From IMG/VR virus record IMGVR_UViG_3300021961_000249, positions 1 through 38,308 of that record: a stretch of DNA of 38,308 nucleotides; one strand, 5' to 3'. The notes beneath the pieces were generated by a model, which did not search any database, was not told the DNA's origin, and worked only from the letters and a program-made list of their open reading frames with translations. This DNA comes from a virus. Shown here piece after piece: positions 9,162-17,002 of this stretch; position 1 is the first letter of the stretch; every line of letters begins with the position of its first letter. A program made the position numbers and the translations under genes.

Positions 9162-9839
9162 TTATAATCCAAATCTAGATTTAGTTGCATTATAGTTTTG
9201 TAATACTTCACCGGCAGATAATACTCTGTTATAGATCCTGGCACATCCCATAGTCATGTTTACAAAGTAACTTGCATATGTTAACCTTGCAATCATTAAA
9301 GAATTACTATTCGCACTTGGTGATAATGCTGTAGTTGCACTTCCAACTTGAACTCCATTGACATATGTTCTCTGAGAACCATTTGTTCCTGTTGCTGCAA
9401 TATGATACCAAACTCCATTAGTAAAATTAGTATTAAATCCTGCCGCAGCATTGTCACCAACATATCTAAATACCAAATTTGTAGTCGATGCTGTATATGA
9501 ATCTACTCTTATTTCATATCCATCCGCGTTACTCAATGTTTTGCTTATAACTCCACTATATAATTGTGTTTGAGTTCCAAATTTTACGAAACACTCTAAT
9601 GTTAAATTAGTTAAATTTGATAATACATTGCCAAAATCTACATTGCTGTTTGTCCCATTAAACACTAATGTGCCTGTGTTATTACTGCTGAAACTGGGAT
9701 TGTTTATTGTTCCGGTATAACCATTTCCACTCAAATCTCTCAATACCGTTCCCGAACCAGGATAACTCTTAGTATTCGCAGCGTCAACTGCTAAAACTAA
9801 TCCGTTTGTTACTATTTTTGGTGAATAATTAAATGCCAT
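9162..9839 (-). CDS. LamG / concanavalin-A-like domain virion protein
   Basis: A 225-residue protein that is essentially one LamG-type jelly-roll domain. The markers are GLVLAVDAANTKSYPGSGT near the N-terminus, LRDLSGNGYTGTI, LVFNGTNSNVDFG, then GVWYHIAATGTNG, RTYVNGVQVG and the final ARIYNRVLSAGEVLQNYNAT. Such domains bind carbohydrates or other surface ligands and occur in phage fibres and head decorations. It sits between the capsid gene cluster and the neck genes, next to a related protein ending in LSASDILYNYNLFKSRYI. The start is 3 bases after the stop of the small gene upstream. Whether it decorates the head or the tail cannot be told. Confidence 0.85.
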   Translation of the reverse strand: MAFNYSPKIVTNGLVLAVDAANTKSYPGSGTVLRDLSGNGYTGTINNPSFSSNNTGTLVFNGTNSNVDFGNVLSNLTNLTLECFVKFGTQTQLYSGVISKTLSNADGYEIRVDSYTASTTNLVFRYVGDNAAAGFNTNFTNGVWYHIAATGTNGSQRTYVNGVQVGSATTALSPSANSNSLMIARLTYASYFVNMTMGCARIYNRVLSAGEVLQNYNATKSRFGL

Positions 9840-9842
9840 AAA

Positions 9843-9989
9843 TTAAAAACACTGTTCGCCAGAGTCAGTTGCACCTACTCTTGTTTTCCATTTTATATAA
9901 CCTTCAGCTTCTGCTAAAGTTTTTGCAACATAAAGAATTTCTTCTCCGTTTTTTACTAAAAATTGTCCGTCTTGTTCTGTTATTTCCAT
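9843..9989 (-). CDS. Small acidic protein, 48 aa, unknown
   Basis: A 48-residue protein starting MEITEQDGQFLVKNGEEILY and ending in EQCF. I chose the ATG at 9989 because it follows the upstream stop by one base (TAA-T-ATG), exactly as at many other junctions here. A longer reading would need a GTG inside the upstream gene. The sequence suggests a short beta hairpin followed by one helix. I do not recognise a family. It is sandwiched between two LamG-like genes and probably cotranscribed with them. Confidence 0.6.
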   Translation of the reverse strand: MEITEQDGQFLVKNGEEILYVAKTLAEAEGYIKWKTRVGATDSGEQCF

Positions 9990-9990
9990 A

Positions 9991-10710
9991 TTATATATAT
10001 CTAGATTTAAATAAATTATAATTATACAATATATCACTTGCACTTAATGCAGAATTAAAACTGTGGATTGGTCCTAAATAACAATTATGCGTTGCAGTTG
10101 TTATACACCCAGTAACTCCTCCCAAATGTAAATTTTCATAAGTTCCGTCATTGCACGCTGACGATGTATATCCTTCTTGAACCCCATTTACAAAAATATA
10201 TAATCCTGACGGTGATCCATTTTGCCATTTACAACAAATATAATTCCAATTTCCATTGCAAACATTTGTTGTTGAAGTGGTTGTTATATTGCCAGCGCCG
10301 CTATTATCATATCCTAAAAAAGTAAAAGTGCCATTTGAATTAAGATATGAATTGATTCTATAACATCCAGACGGACCTCTATTTGATTCCGTATAAAAAG
10401 AAGTCGCATTTACTGCACCAATATATCTCATCCACCAACACATTGTCATATTTCCAAACCAACCAGTATTGGTTGTATAAATTCTACCAGAATTTAATCT
10501 TAAATCACCAGAAACTTTTTGTGTTGTGTCTACTTCATAACCAACAGTTCCTTCAAATGTAAAATTCAAATTAGACACATTAAATTCTGAAAATCCATTT
10601 ATTTGTGTAGAAGTAGACGCTCTACTCAATCTATTACGAGGATCGATATAAATTCGAGGAGAACTGCCTCTTAATAATTTTGCATATGTTGGACCACCAG
10701 TTAAACCCAT
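9991..10710 (-). CDS. LamG-like, cysteine-rich virion protein
   Basis: A 239-residue protein whose C-terminal half follows the LamG pattern: NGNWNYICCKWQNGSPSGLY, then IFVNGVQEGYTSSAC, then GPIHSFNSALSASDILYNYN, ending like the neighbouring LamG protein. It has eight cysteines (for example YICCKW and SACND), unusual for cytoplasmic phage proteins and suggestive of disulphides or metal binding in the mature particle. The N-terminus (YAKLLRGSSPRIYIDPRN) is typical of small phage decoration proteins. No signal peptide. Probably a surface-exposed ligand-binding protein; diverged paralogue of the gene ending at 9162. Confidence 0.65.
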   Translation of the reverse strand: MGLTGGPTYAKLLRGSSPRIYIDPRNRLSRASTSTQINGFSEFNVSNLNFTFEGTVGYEVDTTQKVSGDLRLNSGRIYTTNTGWFGNMTMCWWMRYIGAVNATSFYTESNRGPSGCYRINSYLNSNGTFTFLGYDNSGAGNITTTSTTNVCNGNWNYICCKWQNGSPSGLYIFVNGVQEGYTSSACNDGTYENLHLGGVTGCITTATHNCYLGPIHSFNSALSASDILYNYNLFKSRYI

Positions 10711-10722
10711 ATGTTATATATA

Positions 10723-10941
10723 TCAGTTGCCGCAATTAACGCACGGCATTTGTTGTTCTGTTGTCAATAATAATTGTTTATCGTTTTCTGCAACTGTAAT
10801 GCTACCGGAAGGATAATTGTTAATTATATAATTTATTGCAACTTGAGTATCAGTGTTATTTTGTGGCCAATCCCAATTTCTATGCATGACATCACGCCAA
10901 AAATTGTCACGGTCTCTTATCATTATTATTTCTGTAAACAT
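10723..10941 (-). CDS. Small protein with C-terminal CxxC, unknown
   Basis: A 72-residue protein. The ATG at 10941 follows the upstream stop by one base (TAA-T-ATG), so I prefer it over the internal Met at codon 7. Residues 7-30 (MIRDRDNFWRDVMHRNWDWP) are Trp- and Arg/Asp-rich and predicted helical; the end is QQMPCVNCGN, a CxxC pair. The Trp/Asp-rich helix recalls small phage tail-assembly or chaperone-like proteins, but I cannot assign a family. It lies between two cysteine-rich proteins. Confidence 0.55.
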   Translation of the reverse strand: MFTEIIMIRDRDNFWRDVMHRNWDWPQNNTDTQVAINYIINNYPSGSITVAENDKQLLLTTEQQMPCVNCGN

Positions 10942-10942
10942 A

Positions 10943-11629
10943 TTATTTAGCCCATACTATTAATTTATTAGCTCTATCAACTGGACATGCACAACAATGA
11001 TTATAAGCAGGTCCACCTTCACATCCTGCAAACCAACTTCTTATACAACTTTGTTCATAATAATTACTCCATCCACCTACATAACTACTACATCCGCCAG
11101 TAGAAGATGTAACCCATGTTGATGGATAATTGGCTTCATTGCCGTCTCTTCTTTTGAAATATCCATTTGTAGTTGTAAAAGCATCACTAGACCACAAAGA
11201 CGGATCTAAAAATAAATTATACATAGTGTCACTATTATTTAAAGAACCAGATGCCCAAACACTACCATTTGCTTCAGATATATGCCACCATTGAGTTCTT
11301 GTTTCTTTTGTTCCAGAATTTAAAAATAAACGAATATCTGCATCTGAAAATTTATTCATTGCAGTATCATTTTCAGTTGGTAATGAACCTGCAGTTGCTG
11401 ATACAGAACCAGAAATATAAGGACTTGTGCCTCTAAATACAGTAAAAACACAAAACCACGCTGAATTTGCATCATTTTTAATATCAGCCCATACCTTTGT
11501 TGCGGGATTATTAAGTCCGCCTAATCTAACGCCCACATATCCATTTTGATTTAATCCATTTGAAGTAAATCTTACTTTATTTTTTAAATTGTCTCCGTTT
11601 ATTGCGGCTGGTCCTACTTGTGATCCCAT
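10943..11629 (-). CDS. Cysteine-rich virion-type protein of unknown fold
   Basis: A 228-residue protein with many aromatic, Gly, Ser and Asn residues and seven cysteines, five of them in the C-terminal 40 residues (EQSCIRSWFAGCEGG, then NHCCACPVDRAN). The overall texture (beta-rich, surface type, no signal peptide) matches the neighbouring LamG proteins, and its position suggests the same adhesion or decoration cassette. I do not recognise a specific domain. The start is 4 bases after the stop of the cupin-like gene. Confidence 0.6.
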   Translation of the reverse strand: MGSQVGPAAINGDNLKNKVRFTSNGLNQNGYVGVRLGGLNNPATKVWADIKNDANSAWFCVFTVFRGTSPYISGSVSATAGSLPTENDTAMNKFSDADIRLFLNSGTKETRTQWWHISEANGSVWASGSLNNSDTMYNLFLDPSLWSSDAFTTTNGYFKRRDGNEANYPSTWVTSSTGGCSSYVGGWSNYYEQSCIRSWFAGCEGGPAYNHCCACPVDRANKLIVWAK

Positions 11630-11633
11630 AAAA

Positions 11634-11900
11634 TTATAATTTTGTTATTTTAATTTTTAATTCACCTGTCCCTTTTATAACTCTATGCCAAGTTTCTTTT
11701 GGTATAAAAAATTTACCAGACATATTTTTCGGCAACTCATTATCCATTTGAAGTTTCCAATCAGTATCGCCAATTACCTCAACGATTCTGTCTTCTCTAT
11801 CTCTGTGCCATTCAAGATCATCCACATCTACAGATTCTTCAAACTCTCTGAGATATAAATTATCTTTAACGTGAGATTCTTTAAATGGAAAGTCAGACAT
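11634..11900 (-). CDS. Small cupin-like protein (88 aa)
   Basis: An 88-residue protein with a compact cupin-type pattern: WHRDREDRIVEVIGDTDWKL, then LQMDNELPKNM, and FFIPKETWHRVIKGTGELKI. The two His residues (in WHRD and WHRV) and the acidic residues between them could hold a metal, as in small single-domain cupins found in other marine T4-like phages. Substrate unknown. It starts one base after the preceding stop (TAA-T-ATG) and lies between a head-associated gene and the LamG cassette. Confidence 0.6.
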   Translation of the reverse strand: MSDFPFKESHVKDNLYLREFEESVDVDDLEWHRDREDRIVEVIGDTDWKLQMDNELPKNMSGKFFIPKETWHRVIKGTGELKIKITKL

Positions 11901-11901
11901 A

Positions 11902-12513
11902 TTACCAATATTTACCTTTACTTTTTGTTCCTAAACTACGAATTCTATGACTACGACAACTCCAATAACCGGCTGTTGTGCGATCTTTCTTTTGAGCACA
12001 TCTGTGTCTTGCTCTAAAACTTTTTCTACGAGCCGCACTGCTCGCACGTATTCTCATTTTTGGGTCGCCAAACGATACCTTTTTAATTCTACCACCTTTA
12101 CTCTTTACATAAACTGCAAATTTTTTTGGTCCGCCCGGAGTTCTAAACGGTCTATTTAATTTAACATTACGTCCTCTGTGTTTTACTTCATTTATTAATT
12201 CTTCGTCATCTTCTTCTTCAATAGGAGCATCTAAATAAACTTCTCTACCTTCATAAATTGCAGTTTCTCCGATATCACTTTCAACTAAATCTGCATCTTC
12301 ATCATTCAACTCAATTAAATCTTGTTCATATAATTTACGAACTTCTTTTATTAATTCAAAATACGCATCACTATATGTTCTGAATACATTTCCTTCAAGA
12401 GTAAGATTATGATCCAAATGATATCTCAGATTAGAAGTAATTGCCGCATCTTGGACCAATTTCATTGGTGCAGGTGGATTTTGCAATTCGTTTAAAATTT
12501 CTTTCAGTTTCAT
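11902..12513 (-). CDS. Basic C-terminal protein with RRKSFRARH motif, head-associated (putative)
   Basis: A 203-residue protein. The start is the ATG at 12513; an in-frame TTG 21 bases upstream overlaps the promoter-like element and is rejected. The N-terminus MKLKEILNEL looks like a capsid-targeting peptide with an L-N-E cleavage site for gp21. The middle is acidic. The C-terminal 80 residues are strongly basic and contain VSFGDPKMRIR, RRKSFRARHRCAQ and TTAGYWSCR, a conserved motif (DUF5872-like) often found in T4-like marine phage proteins; the two Cys with His may bind metal. It follows the gp23 terminator and has its own ATATTTATA element 6 bases before the ATG. Possibly a DNA-binding protein carried in the head. 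Confidence 0.65.
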   Translation of the reverse strand: MKLKEILNELQNPPAPMKLVQDAAITSNLRYHLDHNLTLEGNVFRTYSDAYFELIKEVRKLYEQDLIELNDEDADLVESDIGETAIYEGREVYLDAPIEEEDDEELINEVKHRGRNVKLNRPFRTPGGPKKFAVYVKSKGGRIKKVSFGDPKMRIRASSAARRKSFRARHRCAQKKDRTTAGYWSCRSHRIRSLGTKSKGKYW

Positions 12514-12519
12514 ATAATA

Positions 12520-12528
12520 TATAAATAT
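12520..12528 (-). promoter_or_regulatory. ATATTTATA element after the gp23 terminator
   Basis: Exact ATATTTATA on the minus strand, 6 bases before the ATG at 12513 and 23 bases past the gp23 terminator. It would restart transcription for the 12513-9162 cassette. Confidence 0.5.
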
Positions 12529-12550
12529 CTTCAAAATATTATTGACCGCA

Positions 12551-12582
12551 AAAAAAACTCCCAGTATTTCTACTGGGAGTTT
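12551..12582 (-). terminator. Rho-independent terminator of the capsid gene
   Basis: The stem CTCCCAGTA / TACTGGGAG (9 bp, extended by A-T pairs) with a TTTC-type tetraloop is followed on the minus strand by seven T residues. It lies 24 bases past the gp23 stop codon. Confidence 0.92.
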
Positions 12583-12605
12583 CGATTAATTATTTAAATC
12601 AAATA

Positions 12606-14306
12606 TTATACTTGATCCAAATCGGCAACATAAATCTTGCCGTAGAATTCAGGACGTACTACCTTCTTGGCATAACGTGTCATCACACCACGGCGTGGAG
12701 TGAAGTTCACTGGGTCATAGACCAATGGGGTTTGAACGAGTGGGATGTATGGGGCATACACAGCACCGGTTTCGAGGAAGTTATTTCCACGGAAACCAAC
12801 CAAGATGACGTTTTCAGTCATGTATGGGTTCTTGTAGACTTGGAAGCGACTTGCGAAGCTACCAACACGACTTACACCCATTGCAAACTTAGCACTGTCA
12901 CCATCGGTGTTAACAACATATCCTGGGATTGATTCCAAGATGGTTGCTACGTCTGGGGAACAAACCAAGAAGTTTGCACCACCACGGAGAGTCAATTGGT
13001 GAATCTTGTTAGATACACGTTGAATCTTGTTACCCAAGGTTTGGAACCAGGTGCTCTTTACGTAAGCAGTGCGGTTTGTGGTATCGGTTGTGCGATTGAA
13101 GGTGACTGAACCATTGCTGTTTACAGTCTTACCAACGAATTCGGTTCCGATAGCAGCAGACCAAGCTTCAGTGGTTGAGCCTGGAGCAGCATTGATCAAC
13201 ATGTCAAGGATTTCGAGATCGATTTCCATTGATACGTATTCGCTCAAGAGAGCAGTCAATTCGGCTTCGGCATCAATGCTGTGGTAAGCATTCAAGTCTT
13301 GAGCCAATTCTGGGGTCCAGACTGCCTTTAACTTACGAGTCTTAGCAACGATTGGTTCGCTCTTAAGTTCCAAGTTAACTTCTGGAATACCAATATTATC
13401 GACCAATCCGGTTCCTGCACCTGTTCCGGTAGCAGTGGTGGTAAACTTATCTTCGAAATCACCACGGGTTGAATCAGTTGGTTGCTTGTCATAATACAAG
13501 AATACGCTCTTGGTAGCACCTGCGGTTGTATTAGAACCACTTGCTACGAATACGATAGAATAAACTGGAGATGCAAGAGTTCCAGTATTAATTACCTTGG
13601 TAAATTCACCCAAAACGTTTGTTGCGGTCAAGTTTGATCCAGTAAGAGTGAATGAACGAACTGCATTCAAATCGATACTTGCACTTGCATCATTTGCACC
13701 AATTGGGACGGTGAGAGTAAAATAATTACCTCCGCCTACCAATGTGCTTGAAGTATAAGCCGAATCCCATTGGAGATCATTTGCAGAAGCAGTTGCGACA
13801 GTGGCAGTAAAGCCTAATCCAATTTGCTTTGCGCTATATCCATAACGGTTGTTACCGTAGAGACCGTTTACAGCTTCATCGGTAGAACCGAGTTTAGCAT
13901 TACCTGTTCCACCAAACAATGAACCGCTATAAGCATTATCATTGCCAGATGCTGGAACGTTGGTGCCATACTTGAAATCAAGATAGAAGATAAGACCGCT
14001 TGGGAGATTCATTGGTTGAACACTAACGAATTCCTTTGCACTGATTTCAGCGAATACACGACGAACTAATGGAAGAGCTACGCCAGCCCATTGTTCGCTG
14101 TTTGCTGAAGTACCAGTTGAGGTAGCTTCATCAAGAAGTTGTTTTGCTTGGTTTTCCAAAAGAATGGACATGTTGGCTTTTTCTACGCCGTTAAGACCTT
14201 CGAGCAAGCCTGTCTTGTCCCACTTTTGTTGCAATCCACGGGTTTCAGCCATCAATTTGGCTTGTGGATTCATGTTGTTTGTCAATAGACCTTTAATATC
14301 ACTCAT
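12606..14306 (-). CDS. 23: Major capsid protein, gp23-like
   Basis: The 566-residue protein is the T4-like major head subunit (T4 gp23: 521 aa). The N-terminal 60 residues are helical and end in NQAKQLLDE-ATSTG, matching the gp21 cleavage rule (L-x-E, then A); the mature protein should start at Ala61. Next come WAGVALPLVRRVFAEISAKE and VQPMNLPSGLIFYLDFKYGT, hallmarks of the family. The C-terminal part (ELAQDLNAYHSIDAEAELTA, LRGGANFLVCSPDVATILES, FVR-type loops and YAPYIPLVQTPLVYDP) completes the HK97-type fold. An inserted Ser/Thr/Gly-rich region lies at about residues 125-290. GC content and use of C-ending codons are higher than in most neighbours, as expected for the most abundant protein. 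It is followed by the strongest terminator in the window. Confidence 0.97.
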   Translation of the reverse strand: MSDIKGLLTNNMNPQAKLMAETRGLQQKWDKTGLLEGLNGVEKANMSILLENQAKQLLDEATSTGTSANSEQWAGVALPLVRRVFAEISAKEFVSVQPMNLPSGLIFYLDFKYGTNVPASGNDNAYSGSLFGGTGNAKLGSTDEAVNGLYGNNRYGYSAKQIGLGFTATVATASANDLQWDSAYTSSTLVGGGNYFTLTVPIGANDASASIDLNAVRSFTLTGSNLTATNVLGEFTKVINTGTLASPVYSIVFVASGSNTTAGATKSVFLYYDKQPTDSTRGDFEDKFTTTATGTGAGTGLVDNIGIPEVNLELKSEPIVAKTRKLKAVWTPELAQDLNAYHSIDAEAELTALLSEYVSMEIDLEILDMLINAAPGSTTEAWSAAIGTEFVGKTVNSNGSVTFNRTTDTTNRTAYVKSTWFQTLGNKIQRVSNKIHQLTLRGGANFLVCSPDVATILESIPGYVVNTDGDSAKFAMGVSRVGSFASRFQVYKNPYMTENVILVGFRGNNFLETGAVYAPYIPLVQTPLVYDPVNFTPRRGVMTRYAKKVVRPEFYGKIYVADLDQV

Positions 14307-14356
14307 ATATTTCTGTTTATTAGTTGTTTTTGTTTACTATTACTCACCTGTTAAAA

Positions 14357-15400
14357 TTACTTCTTGATTCCGGCGAGTTTTTGGAATCTTGAAGCCATCA
14401 CGTTGCTGTTTTCAACAATAACTTCCTTTGCAGGAGCGGTTGAAGCAACTGGTTTACTTGCCAAACCTTCGGTGATAGTTTTTGCAGTTGTATTAGTCTT
14501 TTTGACAACTGATCCACCGGAACTATATGATTCGGACAAAATTGCATAACTCAACTTGACTTCGCGGATGGACTTAGCCAAGTCGAATGTTTCAACTACC
14601 TTGGTCTTTTGTTCCTTGGTTAAGCTGAAAGTATTAAACAACTTGTTGGTATAAAGCAACTTGCTGTTCAATAAATTGATTTCGTTAATTTGAGTGCGAA
14701 GATATTCGATTACCTTATAAGCTTCTTGTAATTCTGTTTGAACAGATTCATAAGCTTCTTCTTTCTTTTCATCATCTTTACCTTCTTCTCCTTCTTCGCC
14801 CTTACCTTCTTCAATTTCACCTTCTTCAAGTGATGCAAGAAGTTCGTTCAAATCGATTTCTTCTTCCATTGATTCTTCGGCTACAGGAGCTTCTGGAGTT
14901 TCTGGAGCAGCAGGAGCTACTGGAGCTTCTGGTGCGGCTGGAGCCATAGGAGCTTCTGGTGCAGCAGCTACTGGAGCAGCTGGTGCTTCTGGAGCAGCAG
15001 GAGATGCTGGAGCGGATGGTTGTTCTTCGCCGTCTTCTTTTAATTCGCTTTCCAATTCTCTCAAAATTTCTTCAATTTCTTCATTGGTCACGGTTTCTTC
15101 TTCCATTGTTTCGCCAGCAACTTCTTCACCTTCTTCGAAGGCAACAGTCTTTGGACCACCTTGAGGATCTTGATGAGTTACTGCACCCTTATCAGGAGCA
15201 TGTGATGCACCAACACCACCTGAACCAATATCTGAAGAACTTACAGCTTCATCAGCTGCGATTTCTTGTTTTAATTTTTCGGCCAACATTGCTTCTGCCT
15301 TTGTATTAAAGGCTTCTTCCAATGCGGCTTTTGCATTTGCGAGTGCAGTGGCACGCACAGCCTTCGCGTCAGCAATAGCTTCTTTTAGTAAGTTTGACAT
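14357..15400 (-). CDS. 22: Prohead core scaffold protein, gp22-like
   Basis: A 347-residue acidic, helical protein just upstream of gp23, the T4 position of the scaffold. The N-terminus MSNLLKEAIADAKA is helical and contains an L-K-E site. Residues 128-174 are a long Ala/Pro/Glu repeat linker, followed by Glu-rich stretches. The C-terminal third carries the pattern of T4-like scaffold proteins: VIEYLRTQINEINLLNSKLL, YTNKLFNTFSLTKEQK, then VVETFDLAKSIREVKL, ending in SRFQKLAGIKK. Scaffold cores are broken down by gp21 during maturation. The leader is about 90 bases long with an ATATTTATA element at its far end and a small CGGC/GCCG hairpin. Like gp23 it has raised GC, in keeping with high expression. 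Confidence 0.85.
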   Translation of the reverse strand: MSNLLKEAIADAKAVRATALANAKAALEEAFNTKAEAMLAEKLKQEIAADEAVSSSDIGSGGVGASHAPDKGAVTHQDPQGGPKTVAFEEGEEVAGETMEEETVTNEEIEEILRELESELKEDGEEQPSAPASPAAPEAPAAPVAAAPEAPMAPAAPEAPVAPAAPETPEAPVAEESMEEEIDLNELLASLEEGEIEEGKGEEGEEGKDDEKKEEAYESVQTELQEAYKVIEYLRTQINEINLLNSKLLYTNKLFNTFSLTKEQKTKVVETFDLAKSIREVKLSYAILSESYSSGGSVVKKTNTTAKTITEGLASKPVASTAPAKEVIVENSNVMASRFQKLAGIKK

Positions 15401-15491
15401 AATGTTATTTGAATTTTCTGAAGTTATTGAGGATAAACTTCAATACGGATTTATTTAATCTTGAGCGGCAAAGGAAAGCCGTAATATTGTA

Positions 15492-15500
15492 TATAAATAT
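15492..15500 (-). promoter_or_regulatory. ATATTTATA element of the gp22-gp23 operon
   Basis: Exact ATATTTATA on the minus strand, 91 bases before the gp22 ATG, in the divergent gap 15401-15546. It faces away from the plus-strand copy at 15533-15541. The leader between holds CGGCTTTCCTTTGCCG, a possible 4-bp hairpin. Confidence 0.45.
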
Positions 15501-15532
15501 GAATAAAAAAATGAAAATAGCAAAATAATTAG

Positions 15533-15541
15533 ATATTTATA
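15533..15541 (+). promoter_or_regulatory. ATATTTATA element of the plus-strand genes
   Basis: Exact ATATTTATA on the plus strand, 5 bases before the ATG at 15547. It shows that the element follows gene orientation rather than genome strand. Confidence 0.5.
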
Positions 15542-15546
15542 ATATT

Positions 15547-16200
15547 ATGCCGTATTATTACAAAAAAGTAGATGATAAATACTGTGTCTACAAAAAGTCT
15601 AACAATGAAAAAGTTGGATGCACAGATGGTGATAAAGAGAGTTTAAATAAGTATTTAGCCGCGTTAGCAATTGCGCACAAACGCAAACGTAGAAAGAAAA
15701 TAAAAGAACAACTCAAAGAAACTTTCCGTAAAATAGTATTAAAAGAAACATTATTAAATGAATTAACCGACAATCATAAAGATAATGTTTCAATTGAAAC
15801 TGAATTAACAAATAATAAGGGATTGGATTTTACTCCAGAAGAAATTAAATTTGTAACTGATGTTTTGAAATCAAAAGACCCTACTTTACATTTAAATGAT
15901 GAAAAACCTATAACAAGAGGTCATGAATTAAGTTTTCAAAAAGAAATAAATACCAATAATTTTTATTTTATAGTAAAAAAATTAGCAAACAAATCCGACA
16001 GTAGTGGACAATCTATTAAATACGGAATATGGTATATTACATATTCGAATGAAGAAGATTTGAAAAAACCAACCACGGTATATTATAAACTTTCAAATGC
16101 GGTAAATTTAAAAGATAAAAATGGAAAACCAAATCAAATGGAAATTGAAAAAACATTAACTGATTTAGTATCTACTACTATTAACAAAGTAAATCTATGA
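15547..16200 (+). CDS. Unknown protein with N-terminal KYCVYKK motif
   Basis: A 217-residue protein on the opposite strand from its neighbours. The N-terminus (YYYKKVDDKYCVYKKSNNEK, VGCTDGDKESLNKYLAALAI) is a short beta-hairpin and helix pattern with two Cys that recurs in phage proteins (a K-x-C-V-Y-K-K, then G-C-T motif). Next is a very basic run (HKRKRRKKIKEQLKE), then a mixed domain without recognised motifs (about residues 75-217). It might bind nucleic acid, but no function can be assigned. It overlaps the next gene by ATGA, so the two are translationally coupled. Confidence 0.6.
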   Translation: MPYYYKKVDDKYCVYKKSNNEKVGCTDGDKESLNKYLAALAIAHKRKRRKKIKEQLKETFRKIVLKETLLNELTDNHKDNVSIETELTNNKGLDFTPEEIKFVTDVLKSKDPTLHLNDEKPITRGHELSFQKEINTNNFYFIVKKLANKSDSSGQSIKYGIWYITYSNEEDLKKPTTVYYKLSNAVNLKDKNGKPNQMEIEKTLTDLVSTTINKVNL

Positions 16201-16541
16201 CACATTTAAAATCTTTTATTAAAAAAGAATATTCCGAAATGGAAGAGTCGTTTGAATATAATATTAACGATATTGATAATCCAAATGGATGGAACTGGAA
16301 AGAAATTGATTGGTTGGCCAACATGGGATTTGAACCAGAAGGTGAAACTCGTTTAACATATACTGATAAAGATACTGCAAAAAATGTTAATCATAGTGAT
16401 TTAAGAAAAGACCCATTGAAAGTAACTGTGTATAAAAATAAACAAGGTTATTGGTTATTGATTAATAATAGAAAACATGTGTTTAGAACATTTACACAAA
16501 TGATGAATTTCATTGATGACCGAGGATCTGTTCCTTTATAA
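16197..16541 (+). CDS. Unknown acidic protein, 114 aa
   Basis: A 114-residue protein whose ATG overlaps the stop of the previous gene (ATGA, 16197-16200). The N-terminus MTHLKSFIKKEYSEMEESFE resembles the short amphipathic starts of several head-associated proteins here but lacks a strict (L/I)-x-E site. The middle has NPNGWNWKEIDWLANMGFEP, and the C-terminus a beta-rich stretch (VTVYKNKQGYWLLINNRKHV) followed by a helix. I do not recognise a family. A terminator shared with the convergent minus-strand gene follows 5 bases after the stop. Confidence 0.6.
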   Translation: MTHLKSFIKKEYSEMEESFEYNINDIDNPNGWNWKEIDWLANMGFEPEGETRLTYTDKDTAKNVNHSDLRKDPLKVTVYKNKQGYWLLINNRKHVFRTFTQMMNFIDDRGSVPL

Positions 16542-16545
16542 AAAA

Positions 16546-16576
16546 TAAAACCCACCAATTTCTTGGTGGGTTTTTT
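16546..16576. terminator. Bidirectional terminator between convergent genes
   Basis: The stem CCCACCAA / TTGGTGGG with loop TTTC is flanked by A4 on the left and T6 on the right, so both strands carry a T-rich tail. It serves the plus-strand pair ending at 16541 and the minus-strand gene ending at 16594. Confidence 0.92.
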
Positions 16577-16593
16577 ATTGCGTTTAACTGAAA

Positions 16594-16998
16594 TTATTGT
16601 TTATCTGAATCTTTGATTTCAAAATATTTTTCCAAGATACCGCCCATATCTTCATACAATGAAGTCATATGAATATTCTTTTCATGTGCTTCTTTTGCCA
16701 TTTTCTTAAAAGCTTCTGCATGTTTCTTGATTTCAGCAAAATGACGTTTTGCTACATTTGCTTGTGTCCAATCGTTACATTCATTTACAACATATGTTTC
16801 TGCGTATTCAGAAATCTTCTTAAGAGTATCTGCTACTTCCATGATTTTACCATATTCATGAAGTGACTTACCATATTCGTTGTAATTATGAACCAATTCC
16901 GCCAATGCTTTCTTTTCTTCTTTTGACAACTTACGAGGAGCATCATCTGCGGTTGGAAGATTTACTGTTGATTCTACTAGATTCTTTAATTTAATCAT
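16594..16998 (-). CDS. Small helical protein, possible internal head protein
   Basis: A 134-residue, Lys/Glu/Ala-rich, almost wholly helical protein. The N-terminus MIKLKNLVE-STV fits the gp21 cleavage rule (L-V-E at residue 9), as in T4 internal head proteins. The rest (KLSKEEKKALAELVHNYNEY, and KRHFAEIKKHAEAFKKMAKE) looks like a coiled or bundled helix. It lies between the protease and the scaffold gene, where T4 has small core proteins nearby (67 and 68), so a prohead-core role is plausible but unproven. An ATATTTATA element is 4 bases before the ATG. Confidence 0.6.
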   Translation of the reverse strand: MIKLKNLVESTVNLPTADDAPRKLSKEEKKALAELVHNYNEYGKSLHEYGKIMEVADTLKKISEYAETYVVNECNDWTQANVAKRHFAEIKKHAEAFKKMAKEAHEKNIHMTSLYEDMGGILEKYFEIKDSDKQ

Positions 16999-17002
16999 AT
17001 GT

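Noticed and set aside
9990-10043. GTG start for the 48-residue protein
   Set aside because: It would overlap the upstream gene by about 50 bases, while the ATG at 9989 gives the standard TAA-T-ATG junction.
12514-12534. TTG start 21 bases upstream for the RRKSFRARH protein
   Set aside because: The extra codons consist of the ATATTTATA element itself, and the ATG at 12513 gives the expected MKLKEILNE start.
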